52,508 nt of DNA from RGIG8785 sp045655245 (GTDB taxonomy: Bacteria > Bacillota > Clostridia > RGIG8785): positions 1-52,508 of the forward strand of contig JAZOOX010000022.1 in the NCBI GenBank assembly GCA_045655245.1. Direction: 5' to 3'. Numbering within the stretch: position 1 is the stretch's first letter; each line of letters begins with the position of its first letter. Position numbers and translations under genes: made by a program. The notes under the pieces were generated by a model. That model had not been told where the DNA came from and did not search any database. It saw nothing but the letters and a program-made list of their open reading frames with translations. Below, piece by piece: positions 40,005 to 47,883 of this stretch.

Positions 40005-41038
40005 AAGATAACCCCTTCCTCACTCTCGACGGTCTTGCCCAGGATATAAGCATCTTCGCCGTGAGCGCGGAGGATCTCGAGGGCTTTATCGGCATCCTCG
40101 GGAGCAACGGTGACCACCATACCGACACCCATATTGAAGGTGTTGTACATATCCCGCTCGGGGATGTCACCGCATTTTGCCAGGTAATCAAAAATCGGCA
40201 GAACGCGAACGTCAGATTTTTTGATTTCAGCGGCAATGCCCTTGGGCAGTGCGCGCGGGATGTTCTCGTAAAAACCGCCGCCGGTGATATGGGAAACGGC
40301 TTTGACGGAAACAGCATCGAAGAGCGCCAACATCGGCTTAACATAAATCTTGGTGGGGGTCAGTAAAGTCTCGCCCAAAGACTTGCCGCCCAGTTCTGCA
40401 ACGGGGGCTTTTAAGTCGGCGTTTTCCACATCAAAGACCTTACGCACCAGCGAGAAGCCGTTAGAGTGTACACCCGACGAAGGCAGGGCAATCAGCACAT
40501 CCCCTGCTTTGATGGTGTTGCGGTCGGGGACTTTATTGCCGTCTGCCATACCCACGGCAAAACCTGCCAGATCGTACTCGTCTACGGGATAAAAGCCGGG
40601 CATTTCAGCCGTTTCACCGCCGATTAATGCGGCGCCCGACTGCAGACAACCCTCTGCTACGCCCGAAACGATGTCGGCGATTTTTTCGGGAATGTTCTTG
40701 CCGCAGGCAATGTAGTCCAGGAAGAACAAGGGCTTTGCGCCGCAGCAGATGATATCATTGACACACATGGCAACACAGTCGATGCCCACGGTGTCGTGCT
40801 TGTCCATTAAGAATGCCATTTTCAGTTTGGTGCCTACGCCGTCAGTACCGCTGACCAGTACGGGACGGGTAATGCCGGAAAGGTCGGGCTCGAACACGCC
40901 GCCGAAGCCGCCGATGTCGGTAATCGCGCCCGGGGTCATGGTCTTTTGTACCGATGCCTTCATCAGTTCAACGGCACGGTAACCCGCGGTAATGTCTACG
41001 CCTGCTTTTGCATAGCTTTCAGATTTCGAATGGTTCAT
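39998..41038 (-). CDS. purM: Phosphoribosylformylglycinamidine cyclo-ligase
   Basis: 346 residues, makes AIR from FGAM and ATP. YAKAGVDITAGYRAVELMK at the start, GTDGVGTKLK, GGETAEMPGFY, and HITGGGFYENIPR are typical. AAAGGAG lies 6 bases before the ATG at 41038. It follows purF after 3 bases. Confidence 0.97.
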   Translation of the reverse strand: MNHSKSESYAKAGVDITAGYRAVELMKASVQKTMTPGAITDIGGFGGVFEPDLSGITRPVLVSGTDGVGTKLKMAFLMDKHDTVGIDCVAMCVNDIICCGAKPLFFLDYIACGKNIPEKIADIVSGVAEGCLQSGAALIGGETAEMPGFYPVDEYDLAGFAVGMADGNKVPDRNTIKAGDVLIALPSSGVHSNGFSLVRKVFDVENADLKAPVAELGGKSLGETLLTPTKIYVKPMLALFDAVSVKAVSHITGGGFYENIPRALPKGIAAEIKKSDVRVLPIFDYLAKCGDIPERDMYNTFNMGVGMVVTVAPEDADKALEILRAHGEDAYILGKTVESEEGVILC

Positions 41039-41041
41039 TTT

Positions 41042-42463
41042 TTACTCCTTTCCGCTCCAGCAATAGGTACAAATCTTGCAGGAGTCCAGGCCGATGGCCT
41101 TAATTAAGTTGGGTAATGATTGGTATTCTAACGAGGTCAGATGCAATTGCTTGGCAATGGTCTCACGCAGGCAACGACCCCGTTCGCACTTGGGGTCTGC
41201 ATACTCGGCAATGTGCTTTTCGCCTTCGGGACCTTCCAGATCCAGGATGGTACGGCGGGCGATCAGGTCGTTATCCGAGGTGTTGCGAGAGAAATTCAAA
41301 TATTTACAGCCGTACATAATGGGCGGACAAGCAGAACGCATATGCAGTTCCTTTGCACCATACTCCCGTAAGAGGTCGGCCGTTTCACCAAGTTGGGTAC
41401 CGCGAACGATACTGTCGTCCACGAAAAGAAGTTTTTGGTCGTGAATGAGTTCGCGGACTAGAATTTGTTTCATCCGTGCCACCTGGTTGCGCACCGATTG
41501 TTGGGTGGGCATGAAACTGCGGGGCCAGGTGGGGGTGTATTTGATAAAGGCACGGGCGAAAGGCAGGTGGCTTTCGTTGGCGTAGCCGTTGGCGTTGGGT
41601 ACGCCCGAATCGGGAACACCGCAAACATAATCCAGATTTTGTGCCAGGCCCAGTTCACGGTCCTGTTGTGCCAAAAGCGCACCGTCGCGGTAGCGCATCT
41701 GCTCCACATTGACGCCTTCGTAAGTGGCGTTGGGATAGCCGTAGTAGGTCCACAAAAAACCACAGATCTTCATCTGTTCTCGGGCGGGCATCAGCACATC
41801 GAACCCGTCCGGGGTCAGCTTCACGATTTCGCCGGGGCCCAGTTCCTTCACCATTTCATAGTCCAGTTTTTGGTAAGCAAAGGGCTCGAAGGACACGCAC
41901 ATGGAACCTTCCTTTTTCCCCAGACTGATGGGGAGTCTGCCCATCAAGTCACGGGCGGCGATGATTTCACCCTGTTCGGTCAAAATCAGAAGGGACATCG
42001 AACCTTCGATCTGCTCTTGCACCCGGCGAATGCCTTCGGCAAAACTGTCGTATTGGTTGATCATTGCCGCTACCAGTTCGCTGGTATTAATGCGGCCGTT
42101 ATCCAACATCGAGAAGTGTCCGCCGTTTTTATTGATGCAGGCACGGGTCAGTTCTTCCAGGTTACTGACGCGACCGACTGTGGTAATGGCGTAGGTCCCC
42201 CAGTGAGAACGGATCAGAACGGGCTGGGGATCGGTATCGCTGATACAACCGATACCCGCAGTGCCTTCCAATTCAGGCAAATCAGGCTCGAACTTGGTCC
42301 GAAAGGGGGTGTTTTGAATGTTATGGATACTGCGAGAGAATTGTCCCTTTCCGAACGTTGCCATACCACCGCAAATGGTGCCCAAATGCGAGTGATAGTC
42401 AACGCCAAAAAAGACGTCTAAAGAGCAGTCTTTTTTAGAAACTGCACCGAAAAATCCACCCAT
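41042..42463 (-). CDS. purF: PurF-like amidophosphoribosyltransferase with degenerate glutaminase domain
   Basis: 473 residues. The C-terminal phosphoribosyltransferase part is intact: the PRPP loop LLFVDDSIVRGTQ at 345-357 and VPDSGVPNANGYA. The N-terminal Ntn glutaminase is not. Normal PurF exposes Cys as residue 1 (CGVFG or CGIVG); here Met is followed by Gly (MGGFFG). Other positions for glutamine binding are also changed: HRGQE has become HLGTI, the HNGNL oxyanion segment is TTVGRVSNL, and SDTEV is NTSEL. GGAGG lies 6 bases upstream of the ATG, so the start is firm. Cysteines C234, C386, C465 and C468 match the spacing of the [4Fe-4S] ligands of Bacillus PurF. It likely uses free ammonia or a partner glutaminase. 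It is the only PurF in the window. Confidence 0.88.
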   Translation of the reverse strand: MGGFFGAVSKKDCSLDVFFGVDYHSHLGTICGGMATFGKGQFSRSIHNIQNTPFRTKFEPDLPELEGTAGIGCISDTDPQPVLIRSHWGTYAITTVGRVSNLEELTRACINKNGGHFSMLDNGRINTSELVAAMINQYDSFAEGIRRVQEQIEGSMSLLILTEQGEIIAARDLMGRLPISLGKKEGSMCVSFEPFAYQKLDYEMVKELGPGEIVKLTPDGFDVLMPAREQMKICGFLWTYYGYPNATYEGVNVEQMRYRDGALLAQQDRELGLAQNLDYVCGVPDSGVPNANGYANESHLPFARAFIKYTPTWPRSFMPTQQSVRNQVARMKQILVRELIHDQKLLFVDDSIVRGTQLGETADLLREYGAKELHMRSACPPIMYGCKYLNFSRNTSDNDLIARRTILDLEGPEGEKHIAEYADPKCERGRCLRETIAKQLHLTSLEYQSLPNLIKAIGLDSCKICTYCWSGKE

Positions 42464-42495
42464 ATTATGCCTCCGATAGTATAGTAAGAAATGAC

Positions 42496-42522
42496 GGTAG
42501 CAGAGCGGGGTGCTCTGCTACC
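42496..42522. repeat. Perfect 11-bp hairpin between purC and purF
   Basis: GGTAGCAGAGC and GCTCTGCTACC around a 5-base loop in the 72-base gap, the largest gap inside this operon. No long T run follows on the minus strand, so it may be a partial terminator or RNA-processing or stability site. Confidence 0.8.
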
Positions 42523-42535
42523 AAAAAGTATTGAA

Positions 42536-43216
42536 TTAGGCAAAAAACAGTTCGGACAGCGCCATCGGTTCGATATACTCGCCGTCTTTGTACACACGCA
42601 TATTGCCCGATGCGATTTCGTCAATCAAAATGACCTCGCCCTTATCGTCATAACCAAACTCGAATTTAATGTCATACAGTTCCAGGCCGCGGGTCTGCAA
42701 ATCCTCGGCAATGATGTCGGTAATCTTGCGGGTCATATCAGCAATGTCGTCATATTGTTTGTCGGTCATAACGCCTAATACGACCAGACCTTCTTTGGTT
42801 ACCAGGGGGTCGCCCTTTTCGTCATTTTTAAAGGTCATTTCAACGTAGTTGGGCAGAACGTCATGCTCTTTGCAGTAGTCGGAATAGCGGCGCAAAAAGC
42901 TGCCCACCGCACGACGGCGACAGATGACTTCCAGGCCCTTGCCAAAAGGACGGGCAGGTAAAACGTCCATGGTGCAATCGTCCAGGTCTGCGGAAACGTA
43001 GTGGGTCTTGATGCCTGCAGCCTTTAATTTTTCGAAATAGTAGATGGACATCTTCAGGTTGACACGGCCAACGCCTTCGATGCTCAGACCAACCGAGTTG
43101 GCACCGGGGTCGAATACGCCGTTTTCACCGGTCACATCGTCTTTAAACTTTAAACGGAAGGTTCCGTTCTCCAGATCATACACGTTTTTGGTTTTACCTA
43201 CATAGACTTCTTTCAT
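42536..43216 (-). CDS. purC: Phosphoribosylaminoimidazole-succinocarboxamide synthase
   Basis: 226 residues, SAICAR synthetase. VGKTKNVYDLENG near the N-terminus, FDPGANSVG, SFLRRYSDYCKEHD and EFGYDDKGEVILIDEIASGNMR match the family. It joins CAIR and aspartate with ATP. AGGAG lies about 8 bases before the start. purE precedes by 14 bases. The matching lyase PurB is not in the window. Confidence 0.96.
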   Translation of the reverse strand: MKEVYVGKTKNVYDLENGTFRLKFKDDVTGENGVFDPGANSVGLSIEGVGRVNLKMSIYYFEKLKAAGIKTHYVSADLDDCTMDVLPARPFGKGLEVICRRRAVGSFLRRYSDYCKEHDVLPNYVEMTFKNDEKGDPLVTKEGLVVLGVMTDKQYDDIADMTRKITDIIAEDLQTRGLELYDIKFEFGYDDKGEVILIDEIASGNMRVYKDGEYIEPMALSELFFA

Positions 43217-43230
43217 GGGACAACACTCCT

Positions 43231-43716
43231 TTAATATTTTTCCGAAAGGTTCCGATCTTTTTCCAGGACGGCTTCGGCATCAGCTTTACGCAGTGCCGAC
43301 AGCTTGTCCGCAAGTGCGGAATCTTCAACTGCCAAAATCTGTGCGGCAAGTAAAGCCGCATTCTTTGCACCATCGATGCCAACAGTGGCAACAGGGATGC
43401 CGGGAGGCATCATCACGGTAGACAACAGTGCGTCCATCCCCTCCAGCTTAGAAGCAATGGGAATCCCGATGACGGGCAGGGTGGTATTGGCGGCAATGGC
43501 GCCTGCCAGGTGAGCTGCCATGCCTGCAGCAGCGATAATTACCCCAAAGCCACGCTCCCGTGCGTTGGCAGAAAAGTCATGGGCTTGTAAGGGGGTACGG
43601 TGTGCAGAGTAGATATGCACCTCATACGGGATTGCTAAATCTTTCAAGGTCAGGATGGCTTTTTCAACAACTTTTAAGTCGCTGTCGCTACCCATTACGA
43701 TACCAACTTTTTTCAT
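43231..43716 (-). CDS. purE: 5-(carboxyamino)imidazole ribonucleotide mutase
   Basis: 161 residues. VGIVMGSDSDLKVVEKA, YEVHIYSAHRTP, AAAGMAAHLAGAIAANTTLPVIGIP and MPPGIPVATVG are the PurE active-site segments. The histidine and serine of the carboxylate shuttle are present (SAHRTP). No purK is adjacent. GAGGTG lies 6 bases before the ATG. First gene of the operon, directly after the ZTP riboswitch terminator. Confidence 0.97.
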   Translation of the reverse strand: MKKVGIVMGSDSDLKVVEKAILTLKDLAIPYEVHIYSAHRTPLQAHDFSANARERGFGVIIAAAGMAAHLAGAIAANTTLPVIGIPIASKLEGMDALLSTVMMPPGIPVATVGIDGAKNAALLAAQILAVEDSALADKLSALRKADAEAVLEKDRNLSEKY

Positions 43717-43733
43717 GATTACACCTCAGTTTT

Positions 43734-43780
43734 TTAAAAAAGATAAGGGCAGTCCTATCCACAAAGGATAAGACTGCCCA
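43734..43780 (-). terminator. Expression-platform terminator of the purE ZTP riboswitch
   Basis: GGGCAGTC and GACTGCCC with inner TTATCC/GGATAG pairing (43747-43779), followed by a T run on the minus strand. Its 5' arm starts inside the conserved TCTGGGCA of the aptamer, so ligand binding should prevent termination. Confidence 0.9.
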
Positions 43781-43851
43781 GACGGTCGGCATATAGGCTC
43801 TCTTTGCTCCCTTGTGGGTACTTCCACTCTTTCCGTCAGTCACAAAAAGAC
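43775..43851 (-). ncRNA. ZTP (pfl-motif) riboswitch of the purine operon
   Basis: On the minus strand: TGACTGACGG, GTGGAAGTACCCAC, GGGAGC, then GCCGACCGTCTGGGCA (43775-43790). These are the conserved segments of the class, and the last is identical to the copy before pflB. Ligand ZTP/ZMP is an intermediate of this same pathway, so the operon that uses and removes ZMP is activated by it. Confidence 0.93.
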
Positions 43852-43857
43852 ATTCAT

Positions 43858-43886
43858 ATTATAGCAAAAAAAGCGACCTTTGTCAA
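43858..43886 (-). promoter_or_regulatory. Sigma-A promoter of the purine operon
   Basis: TTGACA (43881-43886) and TATAAT (43858-43863) on the minus strand, 17-base spacer. The -35 overlaps the uppP stop codon. Confidence 0.92.
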
Positions 43887-44689
43887 CGAAAAACAAAATA
43901 AAGTAACACAAAAATTCCCAAAACGATGCGATACCATCCAAAAGCCTTAAAATCGTGTTTGCGGACGTAGCTGACCAGGAACTTGACAGCCGCCATGGAA
44001 ACGGCGTAAGCGGTCACCATAGCGGTCAGAAGCAAACCCCATTCGGTGGCGGTCATTACATAGTCGTTGGTGATGATCTTCAAGAAGCTGACCCCCACCA
44101 TGACGGGGATCGCCAGGAAGAAGGAGAACTCGGCGGCAACCCCGCGGGAGCAGCCTACCAGCATGGCACCCAGAATGGTCGCGCCGGAACGGGAGGTGCC
44201 GGGGATGATAGACAGCACCTGAAACAGGCCGATCAGCAGGGCGGTCTTGTAGGTCATGCCGTTCATATCAGTGACCAGGGCGTTTTTGCCCTTTCGTTCC
44301 ACGAACAGAAATGCCACGCCATAGACAATCAGCATGGCGCTGACCACCGTTGCAGTGGAAATGGCATCCATGGCATCGTTAAACAGCAACCCCAACACGG
44401 CGGCAGGGATGCAGGCAACGATGACCTTAAACCACATCTGCCAGGTGTCGGTTTTCTCTGATTTCGACTTTTTTAAGTCAAAGGGGTTGAGTTTTCTGAA
44501 ATAAAGAGTGGCGATGGCTAAAATCGCACCCAGTTGGATCACATACAAAAAGATTTGGGAATTGAAAAAACTGTCAGCTCCGATGCCCATGAATTCGTTA
44601 ACCAGAATCATGTGTCCCGTGGAGCTGATAGGCAACCACTCGGTGATGCCTTCAACAACCCCTAAAAAAATCGCCTTTATGTAGTCCAT
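43883..44689 (-). CDS. uppP: Undecaprenyl-diphosphatase
   Basis: 268 residues, BacA/UppP integral membrane protein. Active-site motifs EGITEWLPISSTGHMIL at 14-30 and PGTSRSGATI are both present. It recycles undecaprenyl diphosphate, the lipid carrier of wall synthesis, and gives some bacitracin resistance. GGGAGG lies 5 bases before the start. It follows mltG by 2 bases. No terminator is visible after it, so read-through into the purine promoter region is possible. Confidence 0.96.
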   Translation of the reverse strand: MDYIKAIFLGVVEGITEWLPISSTGHMILVNEFMGIGADSFFNSQIFLYVIQLGAILAIATLYFRKLNPFDLKKSKSEKTDTWQMWFKVIVACIPAAVLGLLFNDAMDAISTATVVSAMLIVYGVAFLFVERKGKNALVTDMNGMTYKTALLIGLFQVLSIIPGTSRSGATILGAMLVGCSRGVAAEFSFFLAIPVMVGVSFLKIITNDYVMTATEWGLLLTAMVTAYAVSMAAVKFLVSYVRKHDFKAFGWYRIVLGIFVLLYFVFR

Positions 44690-44691
44690 TT

Positions 44692-45672
44692 TTACCTCCC
44701 TTGAGCACGCAGATGCTCGGCATACGTTTCGGAAAAGATATGGGTTCCGTCGGCTTGGGCAAAGAAGAAATAGTCCTTGTCATCGCTGGGATAGAGCGCG
44801 GCACGAATGGCACCCTCTCCCGGAACGGCAATGGGTCCGACAGGCAAGCCGGGGTTTTGGTAGGTGTTATAGGGCGAATCGATTTCGGTGTCTGCAAAGG
44901 ACAGCACGGGTTTCCGCTCCTTTAGGATATACTGTACCGTGGCACAGGACTCCAAAAAAGGATACTGACTGCTCTTTAAACGATTGTGAAAGACCGAGGA
45001 AACATGCGCCTGTTCCGAAGCTTTGGCGGCTTCCCGCTCGATGATGGATGCCAAGGTAACCACCTGATAAGGAGTCATATCCAAGGCTTTTGCCCGGGCA
45101 TCAAAATCGGCAGTCCAGACCTGGGCAAAACGGTCTACCATTCGGCGGAGCACCGAGTCGGCAGACTCCCCTACAAAGACTTCGTAAGTATCGGGGAACA
45201 AAAAGCCTTCCAAACGATTCGTCCCCTCACCGATCCCCTTTAAAAAAGGATATGCCCTGTGGTCGAAGTCCAGTACCCCACGATCGAACTCGGCAGCGGA
45301 AAGAATTCCTTTCTCCTCCAGTAAATCACGGATTTCACGGAGTTCGTATCCTTCGGGAACAGTAAACCGTGCCACCTCATCAGGAACACCCGCTTTTAAC
45401 ATGTCCAGGATTTCGGCATACCCCATCCCCCGTTCCAGGAAATAGGTGCCGGGGCGCAGGTGCGCCGTCTCACCGCGAATCATCACATACAGACGGAATG
45501 CGGTGGGATAGACTGCGCCGTCCAACGATTCAGCAATGGTGGACAAACCCGCTCCTTCGGGGACGGTCACGGCAACCGGTTCTTTCAGATGGCCGTAGTT
45601 CAATTCCAAAACCCCTAACAGGATGCCGATGACCAGCAGTACCCCCAGGGCGATAATAAAGGCTTTTTTCAT
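44692..45672 (-). CDS. mltG: Endolytic peptidoglycan transglycosylase MltG (YceG-like)
   Basis: 326 residues. N-terminal membrane helix (residues 5-22), LysM-like segment (VTVPEGAGLSTIAESL), then the YceG catalytic domain with RLEGFLFPDTYEV, TLASIIEREAAKASEQ (catalytic Glu in IEREA) and NTYQNPGLPVGPIA. It cleaves nascent glycan strands. GGAGG lies 6 bases before the start at 45672, which is chosen over an in-frame upstream start that overlaps the lipoprotein gene. Confidence 0.95.
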   Translation of the reverse strand: MKKAFIIALGVLLVIGILLGVLELNYGHLKEPVAVTVPEGAGLSTIAESLDGAVYPTAFRLYVMIRGETAHLRPGTYFLERGMGYAEILDMLKAGVPDEVARFTVPEGYELREIRDLLEEKGILSAAEFDRGVLDFDHRAYPFLKGIGEGTNRLEGFLFPDTYEVFVGESADSVLRRMVDRFAQVWTADFDARAKALDMTPYQVVTLASIIEREAAKASEQAHVSSVFHNRLKSSQYPFLESCATVQYILKERKPVLSFADTEIDSPYNTYQNPGLPVGPIAVPGEGAIRAALYPSDDKDYFFFAQADGTHIFSETYAEHLRAQGR

Positions 45673-45673
45673 C

Positions 45674-46000
45674 TTAATCCTCCACACGGGTAAAGACCAG
45701 TTTTTCGTCGGTTTCCTCTTGATAAACGGTCAGTGTTTTGCCGACAAATTTGCATTGATAAGAGGCGTAGTCCGCCCATTCCTCGTTCAACGTCAAATCC
45801 AGTATGCCGTCAGCGTAGCGGTAAGAACCGCCTGCATCGGCCGTCTTGCCCTGATAGGTGAAGGTGATTTCGCCGTCGTCAAAGGTCCAAATCACCGTTT
45901 CACCATTGATGTCCAACGCCCAGGACCCTTCAACGGTGGGCGGAGCGCCACAAGCGGTCAGCAGGAGCAACGCAAAAACAACAGCAATTATCTTTTTCAT
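45674..46000 (-). CDS. Small putative lipoprotein
   Basis: 108 residues. Signal peptide with lipobox LTAC at about residues 14-17, so the mature protein would be lipid-anchored at C17. The rest (GSWALDINGETVIWTFDDGEITF, GGSYRYADGILDLTL, CKFVGKTLTVYQEE) looks like a small beta-barrel of repeating strands similar to other uncharacterised Gram-positive lipoproteins. The function is unknown. Overlaps the upstream membrane gene by 4 bases and ends 1 base before mltG. Confidence 0.85.
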   Translation of the reverse strand: MKKIIAVVFALLLLTACGAPPTVEGSWALDINGETVIWTFDDGEITFTYQGKTADAGGSYRYADGILDLTLNEEWADYASYQCKFVGKTLTVYQEETDEKLVFTRVED

Positions 46001-46575
46001 TTTACTTCCTCCACACGATTGGTTTTAATACGGTAAACAGCGTAACCGATAGCAACCATTACAGTCGCCGCTGCAAAAACAGCGTTTTCAACAAGATGAG
46101 CGGTCGGGTCGGCAAAAACGGCAAAGAACCCGCTAAAGGAGCGAAAATAAAACAATGCCAATCCCGCAGCAGTCAACAACCCTGCGGTGAAACACTCCAG
46201 GATCTGGGCGGCAAAATGTTTTTTCCAAACGGCACAAATGCCCAGAATCAGGGTAGCATAGCCCCAATACAACGTAGGAATCGGCAGGGGCAGTACAAAC
46301 ACAAAAAGATACGCCAACGCGACCGTCAGCAAAATCCCGCCAAGGCAGATACCCGTTACCAGGAGCCAACTCATCAGTGCGGCACCTGCAACAGGTGCGG
46401 CGATCAGGATAAGAGTGCGCAAGTGGGGCGCGGTTTCGGCGGTCAAAAAGAACGCAACAACTGCACCGAACACTGCTCCGTAAAGTGCCGACAACACGCG
46501 GTGCTGACGGGCAGAGAAGCGGTCAAAACAGAACCCCGCAACAAGCAAGAGAACCCCTGTCAAAACAGCGGTCAT
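45997..46575 (-). CDS. Polytopic membrane protein of unknown function
   Basis: 192 residues with about seven hydrophobic segments and no family motif that I recognise. The start at 46575 has GAGGTGA 5 bases upstream, and the promoter at 46595-46623 lies just before. It is the first gene of the four-gene envelope operon (membrane protein, lipoprotein, mltG, uppP), so an envelope role is plausible but not shown. Confidence 0.75.
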   Translation of the reverse strand: MTAVLTGVLLLVAGFCFDRFSARQHRVLSALYGAVFGAVVAFFLTAETAPHLRTLILIAAPVAGAALMSWLLVTGICLGGILLTVALAYLFVFVLPLPIPTLYWGYATLILGICAVWKKHFAAQILECFTAGLLTAAGLALFYFRSFSGFFAVFADPTAHLVENAVFAAATVMVAIGYAVYRIKTNRVEEVK

Positions 46576-46594
46576 AACAATCACCTCGGAATTT

Positions 46595-46623
46595 ATTATA
46601 TAATAAATCCGCCCCCATTTCAA
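46595..46623 (-). promoter_or_regulatory. Promoter of the mltG-uppP operon
   Basis: TTGAAA (46618-46623) and TATAAT (46595-46600) on the minus strand, 17-base spacer. Confidence 0.8.
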
Positions 46624-46702
46624 GTTGTTTACAATTTATTCAAAAAAAACTCGTAATTTCTTAAAGAATGTGTTATAGTATAGTAAGCAAGGAGGAATGA
46701 AT

Positions 46703-47851
46703 ATGAGCGAATACTATTACGAATACCATCAGGATCCCCCGCAAAAGCCGAAGAAAAAACGTGCCTGGCTGAAAACAGTGGCAGTTGCCGCCGCCTCGGC
46801 ATTTTTGACCTCGATATTACTTTGTTCGGGATTCTTTATGTACCTGAAAAACAACCCCTTCCCCAGTGAATATGCCTCGACCCTGCCCCCAATCACCGAA
46901 TCGATCAGTATCCCCGAAGGGAACGCCATCAATCAGATTGCCACCGCTGTTGGTCCTGCCGTCGTCGGTATCATCAGCGAGGTAGATTATATCGGTTTCT
47001 TCTCCCAAAACAGTGTCCAGCAAGGTAGCGGTTCGGGTATCATTCTCCGTCCCGACGGGTATATCGTTACCAACCACCATGTAATCGAAGAAGCTTCCCG
47101 CGTAACGGTCATCTTAAGCACAGGTGAAGAATACCCCGCTACATTGGTCGGTACCGACCCGTCCACCGATCTGGCAGTCATTAAAATCGACGCCACCAAC
47201 CTCCCCTATGCCGAACTGGGCGAATCAGAACGGCTGGTGGTGGGCGACCTGGTGGTTGCTATCGGCAACCCCTTGGGTCAGGAACTGGCAGGTTCGGTCA
47301 CCGTGGGCTATGTCAGCGCCTTAAACCGCACCATCACCATCGACCGCGACAAAACCCTGACCCTGCTCCAAACCGATGCCGCCATCAACCCCGGTAATTC
47401 AGGCGGCGCACTGGTCAACGCTCGGGGCAAGGTAGTGGGCATTAACACTGCCAAGATCTCTTCATCTAACGTGGAGGGCTTAGGCTTTTCCATCCCCGCC
47501 GCAACGGCGCGACCCATCATCGAGGACCTGATCGAGCACGGTCGCGTAACAGGGCGACCCTTAATCGGTATCAGCGGGCAGGAGCTGTCTGCCTCCATCT
47601 CCCGCCAATGGGGATTCCCCACCGATAAAGGGGTTTATATCACCGAGGTATCAAAAGATTCGGGAGCAGACAAAGCAGGTCTTCGCCGCGGTGACATCCT
47701 GGTTGAAATCGACGGTCAGCCTGTTGCCACCGTCTCCCAAATCAACGCCATCCGCAATACCAAGCGTGCGGGTGACACCATCAACATCACCTTCTTCCGT
47801 GATGATGAAAAACGCTCGGTGAAACTTACCCTCGGCGCCCAGAAAGAATAA
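46703..47851 (+). CDS. HtrA-like S1C serine protease with PDZ domain
   Basis: 382 residues. Cytoplasmic N-terminus, one membrane helix (about 25-48), then a trypsin-like protease outside with triad H126 (TNHHVI), D156 (STDLAVI) and S233 (NPGNSGGAL), then a PDZ domain from about 290 (GVYITEVSKDSGADKAGLRRGDILVEIDG). It degrades or refolds misfolded exported proteins. The ATG at 46703 is preferred to 46697 because GGAGG is only 2 bases from the latter. It is transcribed away from the mltG operon; a -10-like TATAGT lies near 46672-46683. Confidence 0.93.
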   Translation: MSEYYYEYHQDPPQKPKKKRAWLKTVAVAAASAFLTSILLCSGFFMYLKNNPFPSEYASTLPPITESISIPEGNAINQIATAVGPAVVGIISEVDYIGFFSQNSVQQGSGSGIILRPDGYIVTNHHVIEEASRVTVILSTGEEYPATLVGTDPSTDLAVIKIDATNLPYAELGESERLVVGDLVVAIGNPLGQELAGSVTVGYVSALNRTITIDRDKTLTLLQTDAAINPGNSGGALVNARGKVVGINTAKISSSNVEGLGFSIPAATARPIIEDLIEHGRVTGRPLIGISGQELSASISRQWGFPTDKGVYITEVSKDSGADKAGLRRGDILVEIDGQPVATVSQINAIRNTKRAGDTINITFFRDDEKRSVKLTLGAQKE

Positions 47852-47883
47852 TAAAAAAAGCACCCCGCTGGGGTCCTTTTTTT
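47852..47883. terminator. Bidirectional terminator between htrA and malQ
   Basis: ACCCC-GCT-GGGGT stem between A-rich and T-rich runs on both sides. It is shared by the converging genes. Confidence 0.8.

Noticed and set aside
41465..42421. Plus-strand open frame (318 codons) opposite purF
   Set aside because: No motif, no ribosome site, fully antisense to a convincing purF inside a co-directional operon.
42440..42480. PurF missing Cys due to a wrong start
   Set aside because: The ATG has GGAGG at ideal spacing, no in-frame upstream start gives Cys-Gly, and the other glutaminase motifs are also lost.
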